Below, piece after piece: positions 11,406-23,600 of a stretch of DNA of 64,000 nt; within the stretch, counting starts at the first letter, position 1; every line of letters starts with the position of its first letter. The translations under genes were made by a program, and so were the position numbers. Origin of the DNA: Micromussa lordhowensis (Eukaryota > Cnidaria > Anthozoa > Scleractinia > Lobophylliidae); contig OZ026606.1 in NCBI GenBank assembly GCA_964020085.1, positions 4,893,923-4,957,922 of the forward strand. Direction: 5' to 3'. The notes under the pieces are model-generated. The model saw nothing but the letters and a program-made list of their open reading frames with translations. It was not told the DNA's origin and did no database searches.

Positions 11406-14400
11406 TCACTAGCTGGTGGGTTTAAGAACAGCATAGAAGAGAATATTATTGATACTGAAATTCTCAGACTCTGTGAGAAAGGAGTTCTTGAGGAGACTAC
11501 TCATTGCAAAGGGGAATGTATATCGCCAATATTCACTAGACGCAAAAAGATGGCTTTTACCGATTAATACTCAATTTGAAAGAGTCCGACGAAAATGTTG
11601 AATATCATCTTTTCAAAATGGAAAGCATACAGTCAGTCATTAACATGGTAACACCCAATTGTTTTATGGCGTCTATAGACGTAAAAGATGCCTACTAATC
11701 AGTACCTATCGCCCCTGAACACCAGAAATACTTACGGTTTCAGTGGAAGGTCAAACTCCTTCAGTATACCTGCTTCCCCCATGCTAGCCTAAGACAGACA
11801 GGAGCTGCGATAATCCCCTATATAGATGACTCCCATTTACAAGGAACAGGAATGCTTCAAAAGTGTTAAAAATACAGCTTTACTTTTACAGGAGGTGGGT
11901 TCATTATTCACCCTGACAAGTCAGTATTTTTACCAAAAAGAGTATTGACATTCTTAGTTTTTGTCTTTAATTCTATTGATATGACAGTTCAACTTACACC
12001 AGATAAGGATAACCACTTACGGGAGGCATGCACAAAACATCTAAATGCCCAACACCCTACCATCAGAGATGCTGCACAGGTTATTGGTCTCATGGTAAGC
12101 AGTGCTCCTGCAGTAGAACTGAGTATGCTTTTCTACCAAACCAAGAGACCAAACACTAGAGAATGAAAAACCAAGAGACCATGATCTCATTTTCTCTTGG
12201 AAAAACTTGATGCTCTGAAACAAATCAACGGTGAGTTTAATGCACTGATGGAGCTGAGTGCCTCAGCTGAACCTGACTTACAATGGTGGGTTGATAATAT
12301 TCAGCGATCTGAAAAGAAAATCTCTCCAATCAACCCAGACATTGTGATAACTACAGATGCATCAAAACAAGGGTGGGGGAGACCACCACACTACGATGGG
12401 GCTGTGTTCCCCCGCTGAGGCAGAGAAGCATATAGATGAGCTAGAACTTAAAGCAGTCTTTGCATTGTGTTCAACGTGCGACAATGTTAGAAATAAGTAC
12501 ATACGCATTTTGTCAGATAACACAACCACTGTTTATTACATTAATAATATGGGTGACAGTAAATCCAGAGCCGCCTGTAAAATCATTGCAAAGAAGATTT
12601 GGCAATTTGCCTTGCAAGGAAAAAATTTTCTAAGCTCGGCCCATTTGCCAGGGAAGCAAAACATGTTAGCTGACAGAGAATCTAGTGTTCAATGATAGAA
12701 CTGAGTGGATGTTGCACCAGGATATTTTTCAGAAGCTGTCCCTGTTATGGGGACCCTTCGAGATTGACTTGTTTGCTTCTAGTTTGAACAAACAGGTTTG
12801 CACTTATGTGTCATGGAAACCTGATCCGGGTGCAACTGCTGTGGATGTATTTTCAATAGTATGGGACAGGAAGCCCTTTTATGCATTTCCACCTTTTTCC
12901 CTTATTCATAGCTGTTTACACTGAAGATCACAGCAGACAAAGCAGAGGGTGTGATAATTGTCCCTATGTGGCCCACTCAGACTTATTACCCCAGGTTGAT
13001 GTCCATGTTGATTCAACGGTTAAGACTGCTACCGAGGAAAGAGAGCTTGTTAAGATTGCCCCACTCCCAGAAAAGCCACCCGCTATGAAAGAAAATGCAG
13101 CTGATGTCCTGTATCCTGGGATAGCTTCGAGGCAAAATGAATTCCGGAAGAAACAAAAGGAATCATGTTGCAGTCATGGATAGAATCTACCAGGAACCAG
13201 TTTGGCATCTATCTCAAAAAGTGGAAATAAAATTTGCAGTGAAAAGAACATTAATTCACATGACATCTGGAAACAATGTTCTGAAGTTTCTGACACTCTT
13301 GAATGAGTCGGGGCTCAGACATAGCTCTATCAACACTGCCCATTCCTCCTTGTCCTCACTCGATTGTGGTAGCAAATGTCCTGTTGGACTCTTATTTGTC
13401 GGTTCACGAGAGGGTCCTACATTTCAAGACCAACACAATCTCGTTTTATAAAATAATTAAACCACTACGCGCGCTCTCATTGGTCGATAGGTGTGCTTAG
13501 ATGAGAGTATGTGAACACGGTTGTGACGTTTTAGATTTGCGCATATTTTTGAGAGTTATTTTATAAAAGCAATACAGCACTTTTTCTCGAAAGTTATGCA
13601 AACCCTCGACAACGTCTCGGGTTTGCATAACTTCCCCGAATTCTTCCAACCCTCCTCGTGTTTAGATGAGGTTATATAAACACGGAAAAAGTGCTCTATT
13701 GCTTAAATGCTATTGTTTAGGATGTTAAAGTTGTGTTAGATTATTTTAAACGATGGAAAGACAATAAGGAACTCTCACTAAAAGAACTATCTTTGAAAAC
13801 TACTACTTTAGTAGCTTTAGCATCAGTGCAGATGGTGCAATCTTTGCATAAGCTAGATCTAGACTGCATGACGCAAGAAATTACAGGATTGCATTTAAAT
13901 TTGACCTATTAAAACAAAGTAGGCCATCTGTCAAGTCTCCCATCATGGAACATTTTGCTCATCCTGAGAATCCTAACATTTGTGTTGTAAAACCATTGTC
14001 ACATTACCTTGAAAGAACACAGTCATTTAGAGAACAAGAAACCAAGTGTTTCTGACTGAAACCTCATCATGCTGAAAATGCCAGTACTATTAGCCGTTGG
14101 ATAAAGTTTATGCTCAAACGGGCTGGAGTTGACAATCTAAATTTGGTGCTCATAGCACTCGAGCTTCCTCCTCTTCCGCAGCTAAACAAGCAGGAGTGCC
14201 CATCATGGACTCACTCAGCACTGGGGGATGGTCCAGAGAACGCACCTTTGCTAAGCATTCTAGTGTACCTATTCAAAAGAAAAATACTTTTGCTAAAGCT
14301 ATTTGTAGGGATGTTGCTGGTGGACTTGTCTGTCAAGCTTCTACAGTTACCTATGACTATGACTTTGACTTTTGTAAAGGTTACATGTAGATACACTAAC

Positions 14401-14510
14401 ACTGGTCGGGTCGTGATTAAAGTGTTTTTTTGTTGCATTGATATCTCTAGGCCTGTATTTATCACGGCTTCAAAATCTCACATGATCCCTAAAGCAAATG
14501 ACGTAGAAGA
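11405..14510 (+). mobile_element. DIRS-like retrotransposon relic (copy B), RT-RNase H-tyrosine recombinase
   Basis: The RT begins with NSIEENIIDTEILRLCEKGV and a FYRLILNLKESDENVEYH block, and the YIDD box is intact at 11819-11830. RNase H-like sequence reads DIVITTDASKQGWG (about 12340-12380) and LSDNTTTVYYINNMG (about 12510-12550). IPGK has become LPGKQN. WMLHQDIFQKL and EIDLFASSLNKQ follow. The tyrosine recombinase starts near 13150, is broken by an insertion at about 13438-13720, and resumes through CVVKPLSHYLERT, TISRWIKFMLKRAGV and the HSTR box at 14151-14162. In the TFAKHSSVPI block the tyrosine expected for this family seems lost. Frameshifts throughout make it inactive. Confidence 0.85.
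13438..13720. mobile_element. Foldback MITE (AAGCAATAGA-ended family) inserted in the DIRS recombinase
   Basis: The insert carries the family sequence seen again at 45.5-46.3 kb: a TTGGTCGATAGGT block, TGTGACGTTTTAGATT, AAAAGCAATA, and an inner palindrome around CGACAACGTCTCGGG. It ends with AAGTGCTCTATTGCTT. It interrupts the recombinase reading frame, which resumes at about 13720. Confidence 0.65.
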
Positions 14511-15039
14511 CGTAGCTCGATCAACACTGCCCGTTCCTCCTTGTCCTCACTCGATTGTGGTAGCAAATGTACTGTTGGACTCTTATTTGTCGGTACACGA
14601 GAGGGTCCTACATTTAAAGACCAACACAAGGTCGATAGGTGTGTTTAGATGAGAGTATGTAAACACGCTTGTGACGTTTTAGATTTGCGCATATTTTTGA
14701 AAATTATTTTATAAAAGCAATAGAGCACTTTTTCCTTGTTTATATAGCCTCATCTAAACACTCGGAGGGTTGGGAGAATTCTCGAAAGTTTTGCAAACCC
14801 TCGACAACGTCTAATACTTTTGCTAAAGCTATTTGTAAGGATGTTGCTGGTTGACTTGTCTGTCAAGCTTCTACAGTTACCTATGACTACGACTTTGACT
14901 TTTGTAAAGGTTACATGTAAATACACTTACACTGGTTGGGTTGTGATTAAAGAGCTTTATTGTTGCATTGATATCTCTAAGCCTGTATTTATCATGGCTT
15001 CAAATCTCACATGATCCCTAAAGCAAATGACGTAGAAGA
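14511..15039 (+). repeat. Second unit of a tandem duplication inside DIRS copy B
   Basis: Bases 14511-14811 repeat about 13318-13620, covering recombinase sequence and the start of the inserted MITE. Bases 14813-15039 repeat 14282-14510. The order is kept, and the stretch corresponding to about 13620-14281 is missing. This is a direct tandem duplication of roughly 1.2 kb followed by an internal deletion, or a duplication of an already deleted variant. Confidence 0.75.
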
Positions 15040-15264
15040 ATTAGAAAATTAAACAGGACTTACCTGGAAGTCGAAGTTTGATTGAGGGATCAGGTGCCCT
15101 CCCTATGTTTACTTGTAATGATAAATACTGGCCATACCTTTTGAAGACTTTTGACTTTTGACTTTTGATCCCTCAAGCCCAAGATGACAACTCATCGCTG
15201 AGCTCATCGCGACGCCGATCAGTCGTGGTTTTTTGTATTTGAGCATTAGAAGGTGATGCTGTTG

Positions 15265-15311
15265 GCTGTTCCGAAAACGTGGAGTGCGGAGTGCTGAGTG
15301 TAAAAAAAAAA
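15265..15311 (+). repeat. Left arm of an inverted duplication
   Basis: A 46-47 bp segment containing GTGGAGTGCGGAGTGCTGAG and ending in a run of A is repeated inverted at 16951-16996, with three mismatches counted by eye. Confidence 0.75.
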
Positions 15312-16190
15312 TTACCAAAAAAATTAAAAATTAAAGTGCTACTATGATCAAATTTTTACCCCTTGATTTTTTAGGTTAATCACATAGAAGTCTACGAAAG
15401 ATTAAAAACGCCGTTTACCGTTTACAAATATCTGCATTGGTTCAGGAGTTATTCAAGTTTGCAAAATGAGTAAAATATGCAAATGAGATTACTGATGACG
15501 TCATACACTCAACCAAATATTACATAAAGTATATAAATAGCGCTATCTCGGTCAATTTGTAGCAGAAACCATTGAAACTTGGTAGCCTAGCGGTTCTAAA
15601 TGAATTTCTGTTCCCATGGCAACCCACGCTTTTCCAGTCCCCTCTAGCCTGATATCAATATTTAGTGATTTTAAGCTTGGAAAACATTAAACAAGGCTAT
15701 GAACTCAACCTAATGTATTTATATGCTTGCTGGATTATGCAGATGAGGCACCATTGGCAAATATCAATATAGAACCCTAAAAGTGGTCGGAAAGGCCTTT
15801 AATATTGTGGAGGTCTGGAACCTAGTATGTTGGTATGGTAACAAAAATTGTTACGCTCATATTGCGGAGCACCTCTAGTAGAATCTTACTGTAGATATTC
15901 AAACATTTATTATACAAATTGACTGAGATATCCTTGTTTATCATATTTGATCAAAATGCAGTTGAGTGTCAATTTGGAAATAACGTAAGGTTTGTACACA
16001 CGTTCACGCCTTTTAGCAAAAACTAAGACAAAATATATTCTAAAAGATGCTATTCACTTGAACCGGGAAGCGGGAACCGGAACGGGAATCTGGGAACGAG
16101 TGTACAACGGTAACCTGCCTGACAATTTAAAATGGCGGACAAAGGAAAAGAAAAGGTTCGAAAAGGGAACAATTTGGGAAGTGTTACGGT
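15311..16190. mobile_element. Presumed insertion in the left arm of the inverted duplication
   Basis: The two inverted-repeat pairs around it are not concentric. The left arm is about 880 bp longer than the right, and the excess corresponds to this stretch. It is AT-rich. Near 15550 it has CTATCTCGGTCAATTTGTA and near 15918 CAAATTGACTGAGATATCC, a short inverted pair that suggests a MITE. No coding sequence is seen. Confidence 0.4.
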
Positions 16191-16290
16191 TGTAAACGCG
16201 AGTTTCTACCGGCTGTGCCCCCAGATGACGAGCAGATTCTTGTTAGAGCAGAGTCCGATTGGTAGTGGGATAAACAAAACCTAAAATAGC

Positions 16291-16348
16291 GCCTGGGGAG
16301 AAAATCGAATCGGTATTTATATTATCACTCGCCACCCCAATTGGTCAG
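16291..16348 (+). repeat. Inner left arm of the inverted duplication
   Basis: The segment reads GGAGAAAATCGAATCGGTAT and then a CACCCCAATTGGTCAG block. It recurs in inverted orientation at 16795-16846 with a 4-base gap and a few substitutions. Both arms translate to a similar peptide (EKI.SV..SLATPIGQ against EKIRSVLSHATPVGQ), so they are two inverted copies of one coding fragment. Confidence 0.7.
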
Positions 16349-16794
16349 TACAAAATGCAGACTGCAGACTGCAGACTGGGTACAAATCGCAGACTGAGAA
16401 GAAAGACTGTTTCTCGTCTGACACGTGACAACATGTCATCTAAAATCATACCGAGTGTCACGTAGTCGCTTTTCGGCTGTCGTCTTTCACCAACATTAAC
16501 ATTGTCGTGAAATATTCTTTCAACAAAGCGGCCAGGCCACAGGTTATAAATCTGCTGCTTACCTGATTCCTCAACTGAATTGCCGATCTCTGAAAGGCCG
16601 CCATGCTGCCCAATGCGAAGACGGCGGACGACCCACGTTCAAAAATAATCATGTGTTACGTCACTTGTCCCTCAATATTCTTTTGCGTGTTGCTATTTTT
16701 AAATATCGACATGTGACAGCTCGTGCACAAAGTGAGAATGTATGAGAAAACTATCAAGGCTTGAAATTCTATTGAAGAACGCCGGACTGTGGCC

Positions 16795-16846
16795 TGACCG
16801 ACTGGGGTAGCGTGTGATAATACCGATCTGATTTTCTCCTCAGGCG
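16795..16846 (-). repeat. Inner right arm of the inverted duplication
   Basis: This is the inverted partner of 16291-16348. On the minus strand it starts MTPEEKIRSVLSHATPVGQ. Confidence 0.7.
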
Positions 16847-16950
16847 TCATTTCATGCTATGTTTTTCCCACTATCAACAACGTACTGGTCATCTGGGTCA
16901 TCGTACTGATCACTTTTAATTTTCTTTTATTTCTGATAAAAAAATAATAC

Positions 16951-17200
16951 TTTTTTTTTACACTCCGCACTCCGCACTCCGCGTTTTCGCAACAGCCTGA
17001 TGGAACAGCATGCATTCTCTTCAATGCATGTCCCATTGAGGAAATGTTTCCCGCCATCGCCGCCATGGTCTGATTCATGTTAGCAATCATAGCAGTGAGC
17101 GAGTCGCTCGAGTTCTTATTTTCTTTTCGGTGTTTTCTGCGTCGTCTCTTAAAAGGGAGTCTTCAACGTGGCAGTAATCTTTGTCTTGTTCCGTGGGCAT
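16951..17200 (-). pseudogene. Possible DIRS ORF1 (gag-like) 5' fragment
   Basis: On the minus strand an ATG at 17200 begins MPTEQDKDYCHVEDSLLRDD and continues, with one frameshift, into IANMNQTMAAMAGNISSMG, then a PSGCCENAECGV-like tail at the repeat arm (16996-16951). The acidic start and the Met/Asn-rich helical stretch resemble ORF1 proteins of DIRS-type elements. That family call is my inference from general appearance, not from a diagnostic motif. Confidence 0.3.
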
Positions 17201-18540
17201 GGCTGGATAAAAAGGACATCTAACTGCGAAGCTCGCCAGATAAACTTAACCTCCAGAAGATCTCCCAGGTTCGCGCGCTACCTCGCGTGACTTCGAAACG
17301 ACCAATGACCAATGATGATGTAGAATTGTTCTAGCCCCTAGCTAATAAAAAGTCTGTGGGTGAGGCAAAATGCAAATTTCGTATTTCATTTTCTCAAAGA
17401 AATGTATTTTCCTAGTGGTCACAGTATTCGTTGACTAGTTTACATAAGTGAATGAAAGTCAGTTTACAGTATGCTACTGAAGCTAGTTTGATCGGCGAGA
17501 GGTGTAGCTACCAGTCCTAACAACACGCACGAGGCGTGGTCACAAGTACTGCGGGGTTCTGCGTGTTGTTTGACTTTTCAGTCATAAGCTCAGTTTTTAA
17601 CCATTTACTGAGGAATACGAGTATGACCAAGTCAGATGGTGCTACTGCAGCTTCTAAAGTTACGTTCACGTAGCTGAAGTGTTTGAAGTATTGCCATATA
17701 TGCTCGAACTCTCTGCTGTGTGATTTCCTGGAAATGGAATTGACACGCTTTTGGACCAAACAAGGCTTCAATGGGGCAATGTTCTAAATAAATAGAGTTA
17801 TCATTCGATGCGCTTTTCCCTTTCTTATCATTGGCCGAGAGACCACCAAGTAACCTGCAAATAACCACCTACAAAGAATGGACTGCTCATGCGTAGTACC
17901 GTTTAAATGTGTTTTGCTGCAAAAAGGTATTGTGGTCATGCGTAATTGAAACCACGCTCTCGGGTGAAATGATCGCTTCCCTAAGCTGTCATTTAAATAT
18001 GAAAACAAACTTGGTGATGATAAAACAGTTATTGAACTCGGTTATCGCAAAATATCGTGATTTGTCAGTGTACTGCGGATCAATTATTTGGCTCAGCCGA
18101 ATAATTGATCTGCTCGCCCACTGCGTGAAATGAGCAATTTCGTGGAATTTACGGGACCGTGATATTCCACGATACTCGGCGAATCCTAGATCGGAACGCG
18201 ACGTGTCGGGAAACGTGACGTGTCATAGAGTGTCGTGTTCCTGACACGTTCGTTGCGGCGTGTCAGGACAAATCAAGGTCTGGGTTCGTCAAGTGTGGCG
18301 TGTCGAGGGAAATCAGAGCATTGATACTTAACGGCACATTTCAAGTGAATGAGCCAAACTACTTCATTTTGATGCTCATTTTTTGTGAACGAGAACTGGA
18401 TCCTAGGGACCTATTTACGTTTGTTCCAGTTTCGTATCCAGATTTTACATTTAATAAGATGCGCATACTTGTCTAAACTCATTGTTAGCTCTTTGGCTTG
18501 TGCACATATCTCGATCTCATAAAGGTGTTTTCATGCATCT
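17201..18540. other. No supportable gene; GACACG-rich patch
   Basis: Short ORFs only. At about 18190-18310 the motif GACACG/CGTGTC recurs many times on both strands, and a similar patch occurs at 20225-20440. I cannot assign a function. Confidence 0.4.
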
Positions 18541-18860
18541 TTATGCTTCTTTAAGCATCTTGTATTCAAGGTTTCATACGCTTCAAGCCTCTTAACGGAA
18601 CACGTTGAGACATTTTTACGTAACTTTGCGCTCCGTTACGGGATTGCCTAAATTTATCAATAACTCATCTTCACGCGTCTTCACGGAATACGTAAAGATA
18701 TTGTTTTATATTATTTGCGCGTCTTTACGCTTCTTTACGGAATGCGTAAAGGTGTCTTTACGTAACTTTGCGCTCCGTTACCAGATGGTGTAACGTGTCA
18801 ATAACGCATCGTTACGCTTCTTTATGAAACGCGTCAAGGTATTTTTACGCATCTACACAC
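18541..18860. repeat. TTTACG-rich degenerate repeat tract
   Basis: The tract is built from variants of TTTACG, CTTCTTTACG and GCGTAAAG. One longer unit, CGTAACTTTGCGCTCCGTTA, occurs at 18619-18638 and again at 18761-18780. It carries no ORF of interest and looks like a degenerate satellite or a decayed MITE array. Confidence 0.6.
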
Positions 18861-19693
18861 TTCATTTAAGCTTCATCTTTACGATCTTTTACGTTCCAAG
18901 TATTGAATGCTCTAGGCCTCAATAACACACCTTATCACTTTCTTGTGCGATTTGTGAATCCTTCCTTTGTTACGTTTCTTTTTTTCTTTAACAGTCTCCC
19001 ATGTTTACTTTTAAGCCACTGGATTATCTAAAATATCAAAGCAGTATCTATAATAATTATTAATCAATCCATGTGATGGCAAAGCAAAGTTTCTGTTCTG
19101 AGTTACTTCAGTCAATGATTTATTGAAAAGATAATAAGGATAAATTCTTATTGATGGAAAAGAATTATACATGTAGGTTCTTGGTTTTTTAACCACATTG
19201 TAAATGGTCCAGATTGTCTTTTAACAGCACCGGACTTTTACAATGTATTGTATTCTCACAAGTATTATTCATCAATGGTTAAAATGGCAAGTTTCCGTGC
19301 AAATACATGTTAAATTCCAAATACATGGAACTTTTCCCATTATTTGTAAGAAGGACTTAAACTTGTCCTGTTAATATATAATAATTTAAGGATTTATGTC
19401 AATTCTGGAAAAAGTTCTTTTATAAATTGCTGTGCACATTGAACATTTTTACCTGTAATATTTCTATTGTTCAATAAAAGGTTTTCTGAGATGTAGAAGT
19501 CAAGCTTGGTTGTTCTATTTACCTACTATAACAAATAAAGCATGTCAACATGTACGTATGTTTATGCCACATTGGCTATCAATGGTGTTCGAAGGAAATT
19601 TAGAGAAAAATGCATCACATTAAGAGTACCTTTTCAGGAGACATGATGCCTTCCCACGCTTTGGGAATTTTATCAGACTACCTTTCGTTTTGT

Positions 19694-20072
19694 GAAACAT
19701 CCGATAGGGGAATCCCGAGTACAGTTCACGTACCGTGAAATATCCGATAGGGGAATCCCGAGTACAGTTCACGTACCGTGAAATATCCGATAGGGGAATC
19801 CCAAATGACACTTCGCGTACCGTGCAATATCCGATCGGGGAATCTCGAGTGACACTTCACGCACCATGGAATATCCGAGAGGGGAATCTCGAGTGACACT
19901 TCACATACCATGGAATATCCGATCGGGGAATCTCGAGTGACACTTCACGTACCATGGAATATCCGAAAGTGGAACTTAAGTGACACCACGTACCATGGAA
20001 AATCCGAAAGGGGAATCTCAAGTGACACTTAACGTACCATGAAATATCCGATATTAACACGTCACGTACCGT
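19694..20072. repeat. Minisatellite of 43-44 bp units, about 8-9 copies
   Basis: The unit starts GAAATATCCGATAGGGGAAT and ends CACGTACCGT or CACGTACCAT. Neighbouring units differ by a few substitutions and the last ones are shortened. The first two full units are identical or nearly so, and divergence rises to the right. The ORFs here on the minus strand are products of the repeat. Confidence 0.9.
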
Positions 20073-20560
20073 GGAATTTTGGATACCGGACTCCCGTAAA
20101 ACTTGAAGTACCGTGGAACTTCGGCCAAAACACAATAACACGAGATGAAAGGAAAATCAACTTGACCGGTTGTGCTAGCAGGGGGTGCGCCGTTAATCGT
20201 AGCAAATCAGGATGAATAAGACAATTTCCGGGCCTTGACACGCCGCGTTTCAAGGAGGTGTCCGGAGACAGGATTTTCCTTGCCACGGAAAAAGTCCGAA
20301 TCGGGAAAAATACGGTTCCTGACACGTTGCGTACACGTCGCGTTTCCTGGAACATGATACTCCCGGATTTGCCCGTATTCTCAAAGAATACGGGTCCGTA
20401 TCGTGGGATTTCCGGACCACGACACGTCTTTTTTCACGCAGTGCCACTGACAAATCACGATATTTTCCTCAACCTCATCTGAATAATTTGTTTTTTCACG
20501 TTTTTAATATTTAGTTATTTATTTATTACATATCTATTTTTATTACTACTTAAGAAATAG
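20073..20560. other. No supportable gene; GACACG-rich patch
   Basis: Short overlapping ORFs on both strands in GC-richer DNA with repeated GACACG and TTTCCTG motifs. I do not recognise any product. Confidence 0.4.
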
Positions 20561-20638
20561 AAAACATGTGCCGTGTTTCTATCGAGTTATAGAAACACGA
20601 GTGAAAGTTTGGGAGAACAGCTTTTTCGAGCTCTCCCG
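20554..20638. mobile_element. MITE end, AAGAAATAGAAAACATG family
   Basis: The sequence AAGAAATAGAAAACATGTGC is followed by a GTGTTTCTATCGAGTTATAGAAACAC palindrome and a GAGTGAAAGTTTGGGAGAAC block. The same sequence forms both ends of the element at 48891-49413, and the central palindrome recurs at about 49519-49544. Confidence 0.6.
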
Positions 20639-20639
20639 A

Positions 20640-23600
20640 TGTATAAAAGTGGTTAAACAAACTAACCAAAAGTAACGTTTTTTATAACAAAATTAAGGGG
20701 TGATAACTATTTTAATTAATGATTATTTTAATTAGTGAGAACTGAGTTTGGACAAGAAAGTTTTACCCAGTGGTAAAACATGACAATGGAAAGGGTGGAG
20801 GTTTTGTGAGCGAATCTATAGTAATACCCAGACGAATTCATAGTAAACGAATTTCTCCATGTACAATGACTGCAAAGTTTGGAACAAAGGCGTTTTGAGT
20901 ACATGTACAATGGCATACGAATACGTTTTCGTTACGCCTGAGTGCAAAGAGCTCCCAGCAGATGCCGAACCAGATTTATTTCACAAACCCTACTTACCTT
21001 TCCACATGTCAATGATGATAGCAGACTATAACAGATTTTCTTTCACTTAACTTAATCCTTATTAGATTTAATATGCCATTAATTAAAGGCATAATTTACT
21101 TTCCATATGGAATGATAAAAGAAGGGGAAATCTCTGCAAATGTTTCTCAAATACCGGAACTGCTGCGTCCAATCACTTTATTGATCAATAAATCAAATTC
21201 CTAATTTTATTTAGAGCAGCTTAAGAACATTCAATTAGCTGGCAAGTTTAACATGGGTTGTTAGCTCATTTTAGAATAGAAACTAAGCATGTTCCCTTTC
21301 TTAACCGTCCTTTAGTAAAAATACTGCACTGTGCAGAACTACGAGTGTCTATCGTGTAATGATCTCTTCGATAATTCATCAAATATTTTGTCTTACGCAC
21401 GATTGGTCTAAACACACAACGTGACCCAACTCAGGGGATATCTTTCACTGTTTAACTCCACTATGACTGTGCGGTGAACAATTGAAGAGTTTTAAGTAGG
21501 CGGTGTATTCTACCTCAAGGAACGACACCAGCTGAAAAGGTTTACGTTATAGACTTAGTTGTGTTGAACTGAGCATGTTTACTTGATTTAAATTGCACCA
21601 ATGTAGCTTCTTTTGTTGCTGACAGTTGTAAGCTAAGATCATCTTAAAATAATCAAAGCTTCTAAATCATAAGTCATATAAGTCTGCCCAATAATGTGGA
21701 CGTTTCTGCTGAACCAGGATTGTTGAATATCCATCATATAGGCCTTATTTCCAAGGTAAGTTTTTTCGATCACTTTCGTTTTCGAAACTGAATCCTGGAT
21801 AAGTCCAGTAATAGCAAATCATGCAAATTTCTCTCTCAAGTGGACAGCCCAGGCAGCACAACACGCACAAACACTCTTACGCCGCACATGGTAACATTTT
21901 CTGCCGAAACCTGGGTACCATCTTGGTTTGATCTAAACATAGTGATGGTATGAGAAGGCGCCGTCATTCTGACGCCTCACTGAGTGAGTTGGATGAAACA
22001 TAAGAAGAAAGTGAAAGGGACAGTTCCCTCTAAAGTCGTCTGCATCCTGGAAAACTTAACAAACGATTAATTAAGATTTTCAGGACATCTGAAAAACTGA
22101 ATGCGTTGCTCAGCGGAGATTATCTCCTTGTACAGACGAATTCAAGACAAACAATGCGGAGGTGTGCTTTTTTACGACTCTGAAGGTCCAAGTCCAATTT
22201 TATGCCAAAAATCTGTTTCTACCTTCTAAACGAACTGTGTCGTTTTTTGGATATTCTTCTTTATAAGCCATCAAATATTTTCGCTCGCGCGCCATTGGTC
22301 TAAATGCGTCACGTGACTGAATACTGCGGGATATTTTCAAAACTGCACGTGTTGCGAAAACTATTTGAAGGATACAGTAAACTAAATGGCCTCCACCTGA
22401 CGCGAAAATTTGTTCAGATATTTGTCCTTGGATATTATCTTTTCTTCAAATATCACAATTTTCCTCGAACTACGCCCTCTGAACAGATTACGTCCGCGGA
22501 CAAATATCCGAGCATATTTTCGCGCCAAATGGGGGCTATTGTTTATATATCCAGTCGCTTGCCGGCATATTTTTCAATTTAATGTTTCGGATCAAACTCT
22601 TTGCATTACTTAGTTAAGTTACACGTCGAGATACATGCAATTGTGATACTTCGTGTCCATTATTTTTAGTCTTTCTAAAGTAGTTATTTCTGTGGGTAGA
22701 AAACCTTTTGTCCAACCATTTTCAACGAACGAAACTTTCGCTTCTAGAGAAAAAAATCTAAGCAATGTGACACTTGTCACCCTCGTTTTCGTCACGGCAG
22801 CCATATTGATGTTCCATAATAATGAAACAGCAGCCATGTTGGTGTACCAAACCAATCCTGTGGGAGTTGAACCATTTTCTTACGTAAAACAATTTCTTTT
22901 GTTCCGATAAATTTGTATGTGTGCTGGCCATGTAAGTGCAATCGCTCTATAACGTCTGATAACCGAGGTTCAGTGAACCAATCCGCAGAAAGCTACAAAT
23001 GTGTTATCCGAGGTTCAGAATAATAACAAACAGTATGTCACAAAGTCATTTATATGGACTGCATACACCTAATACATCTAACCTAAAAAGAGTAACAATT
23101 AATGAAAGTCTTCAAGTACTTCGACTACAATAATTATTACCCTTACCGCCCGTGCATGTTTTCGTGACAGTAGGACGTTAATTTAGCACGTCTTTTGTGC
23201 GGTTGTCTTATTTACTGACAAGTGATTTAAGTTGACTAGGCATAGTCATTTGGGCGACTTGCGTCAGGAAGTTTGGTCTGCCCAGACTCATTGCTGTACA
23301 AAGCTGTTTCTATTTATGCACTTCTAAAAGGTTTGAGGTTTTCGCAGCCTCTTGACGTGGAAACGGGAAAGTTTAGCGGCGGATGCTAGGCTTGCAATTA
23401 AGGACTCTCCCACTTTGAAATGGTAACTGATGCTATTTGTCAGGACGTTTCAGACAAGACTTGAATATTCCAAGATAAAACACAAGACATTGACTAACCA
23501 GGCGAAACATGAAGCTTTATCAATGAAAATGTCAACAAAATAAATCCCGTAATAGATTGCATTAATGTCGAGGTGATGGCAGAAACTTCTGACAAATGAG

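Noticed and set aside
16351..16390. GCAGACT triple repeat
   Set aside because: Only about three copies; ordinary short slippage.
19694..20072. CRISPR-like array (regular repeats)
   Set aside because: Units are contiguous and diverge gradually, with no unique spacers, and the genome is eukaryotic. It is a minisatellite.
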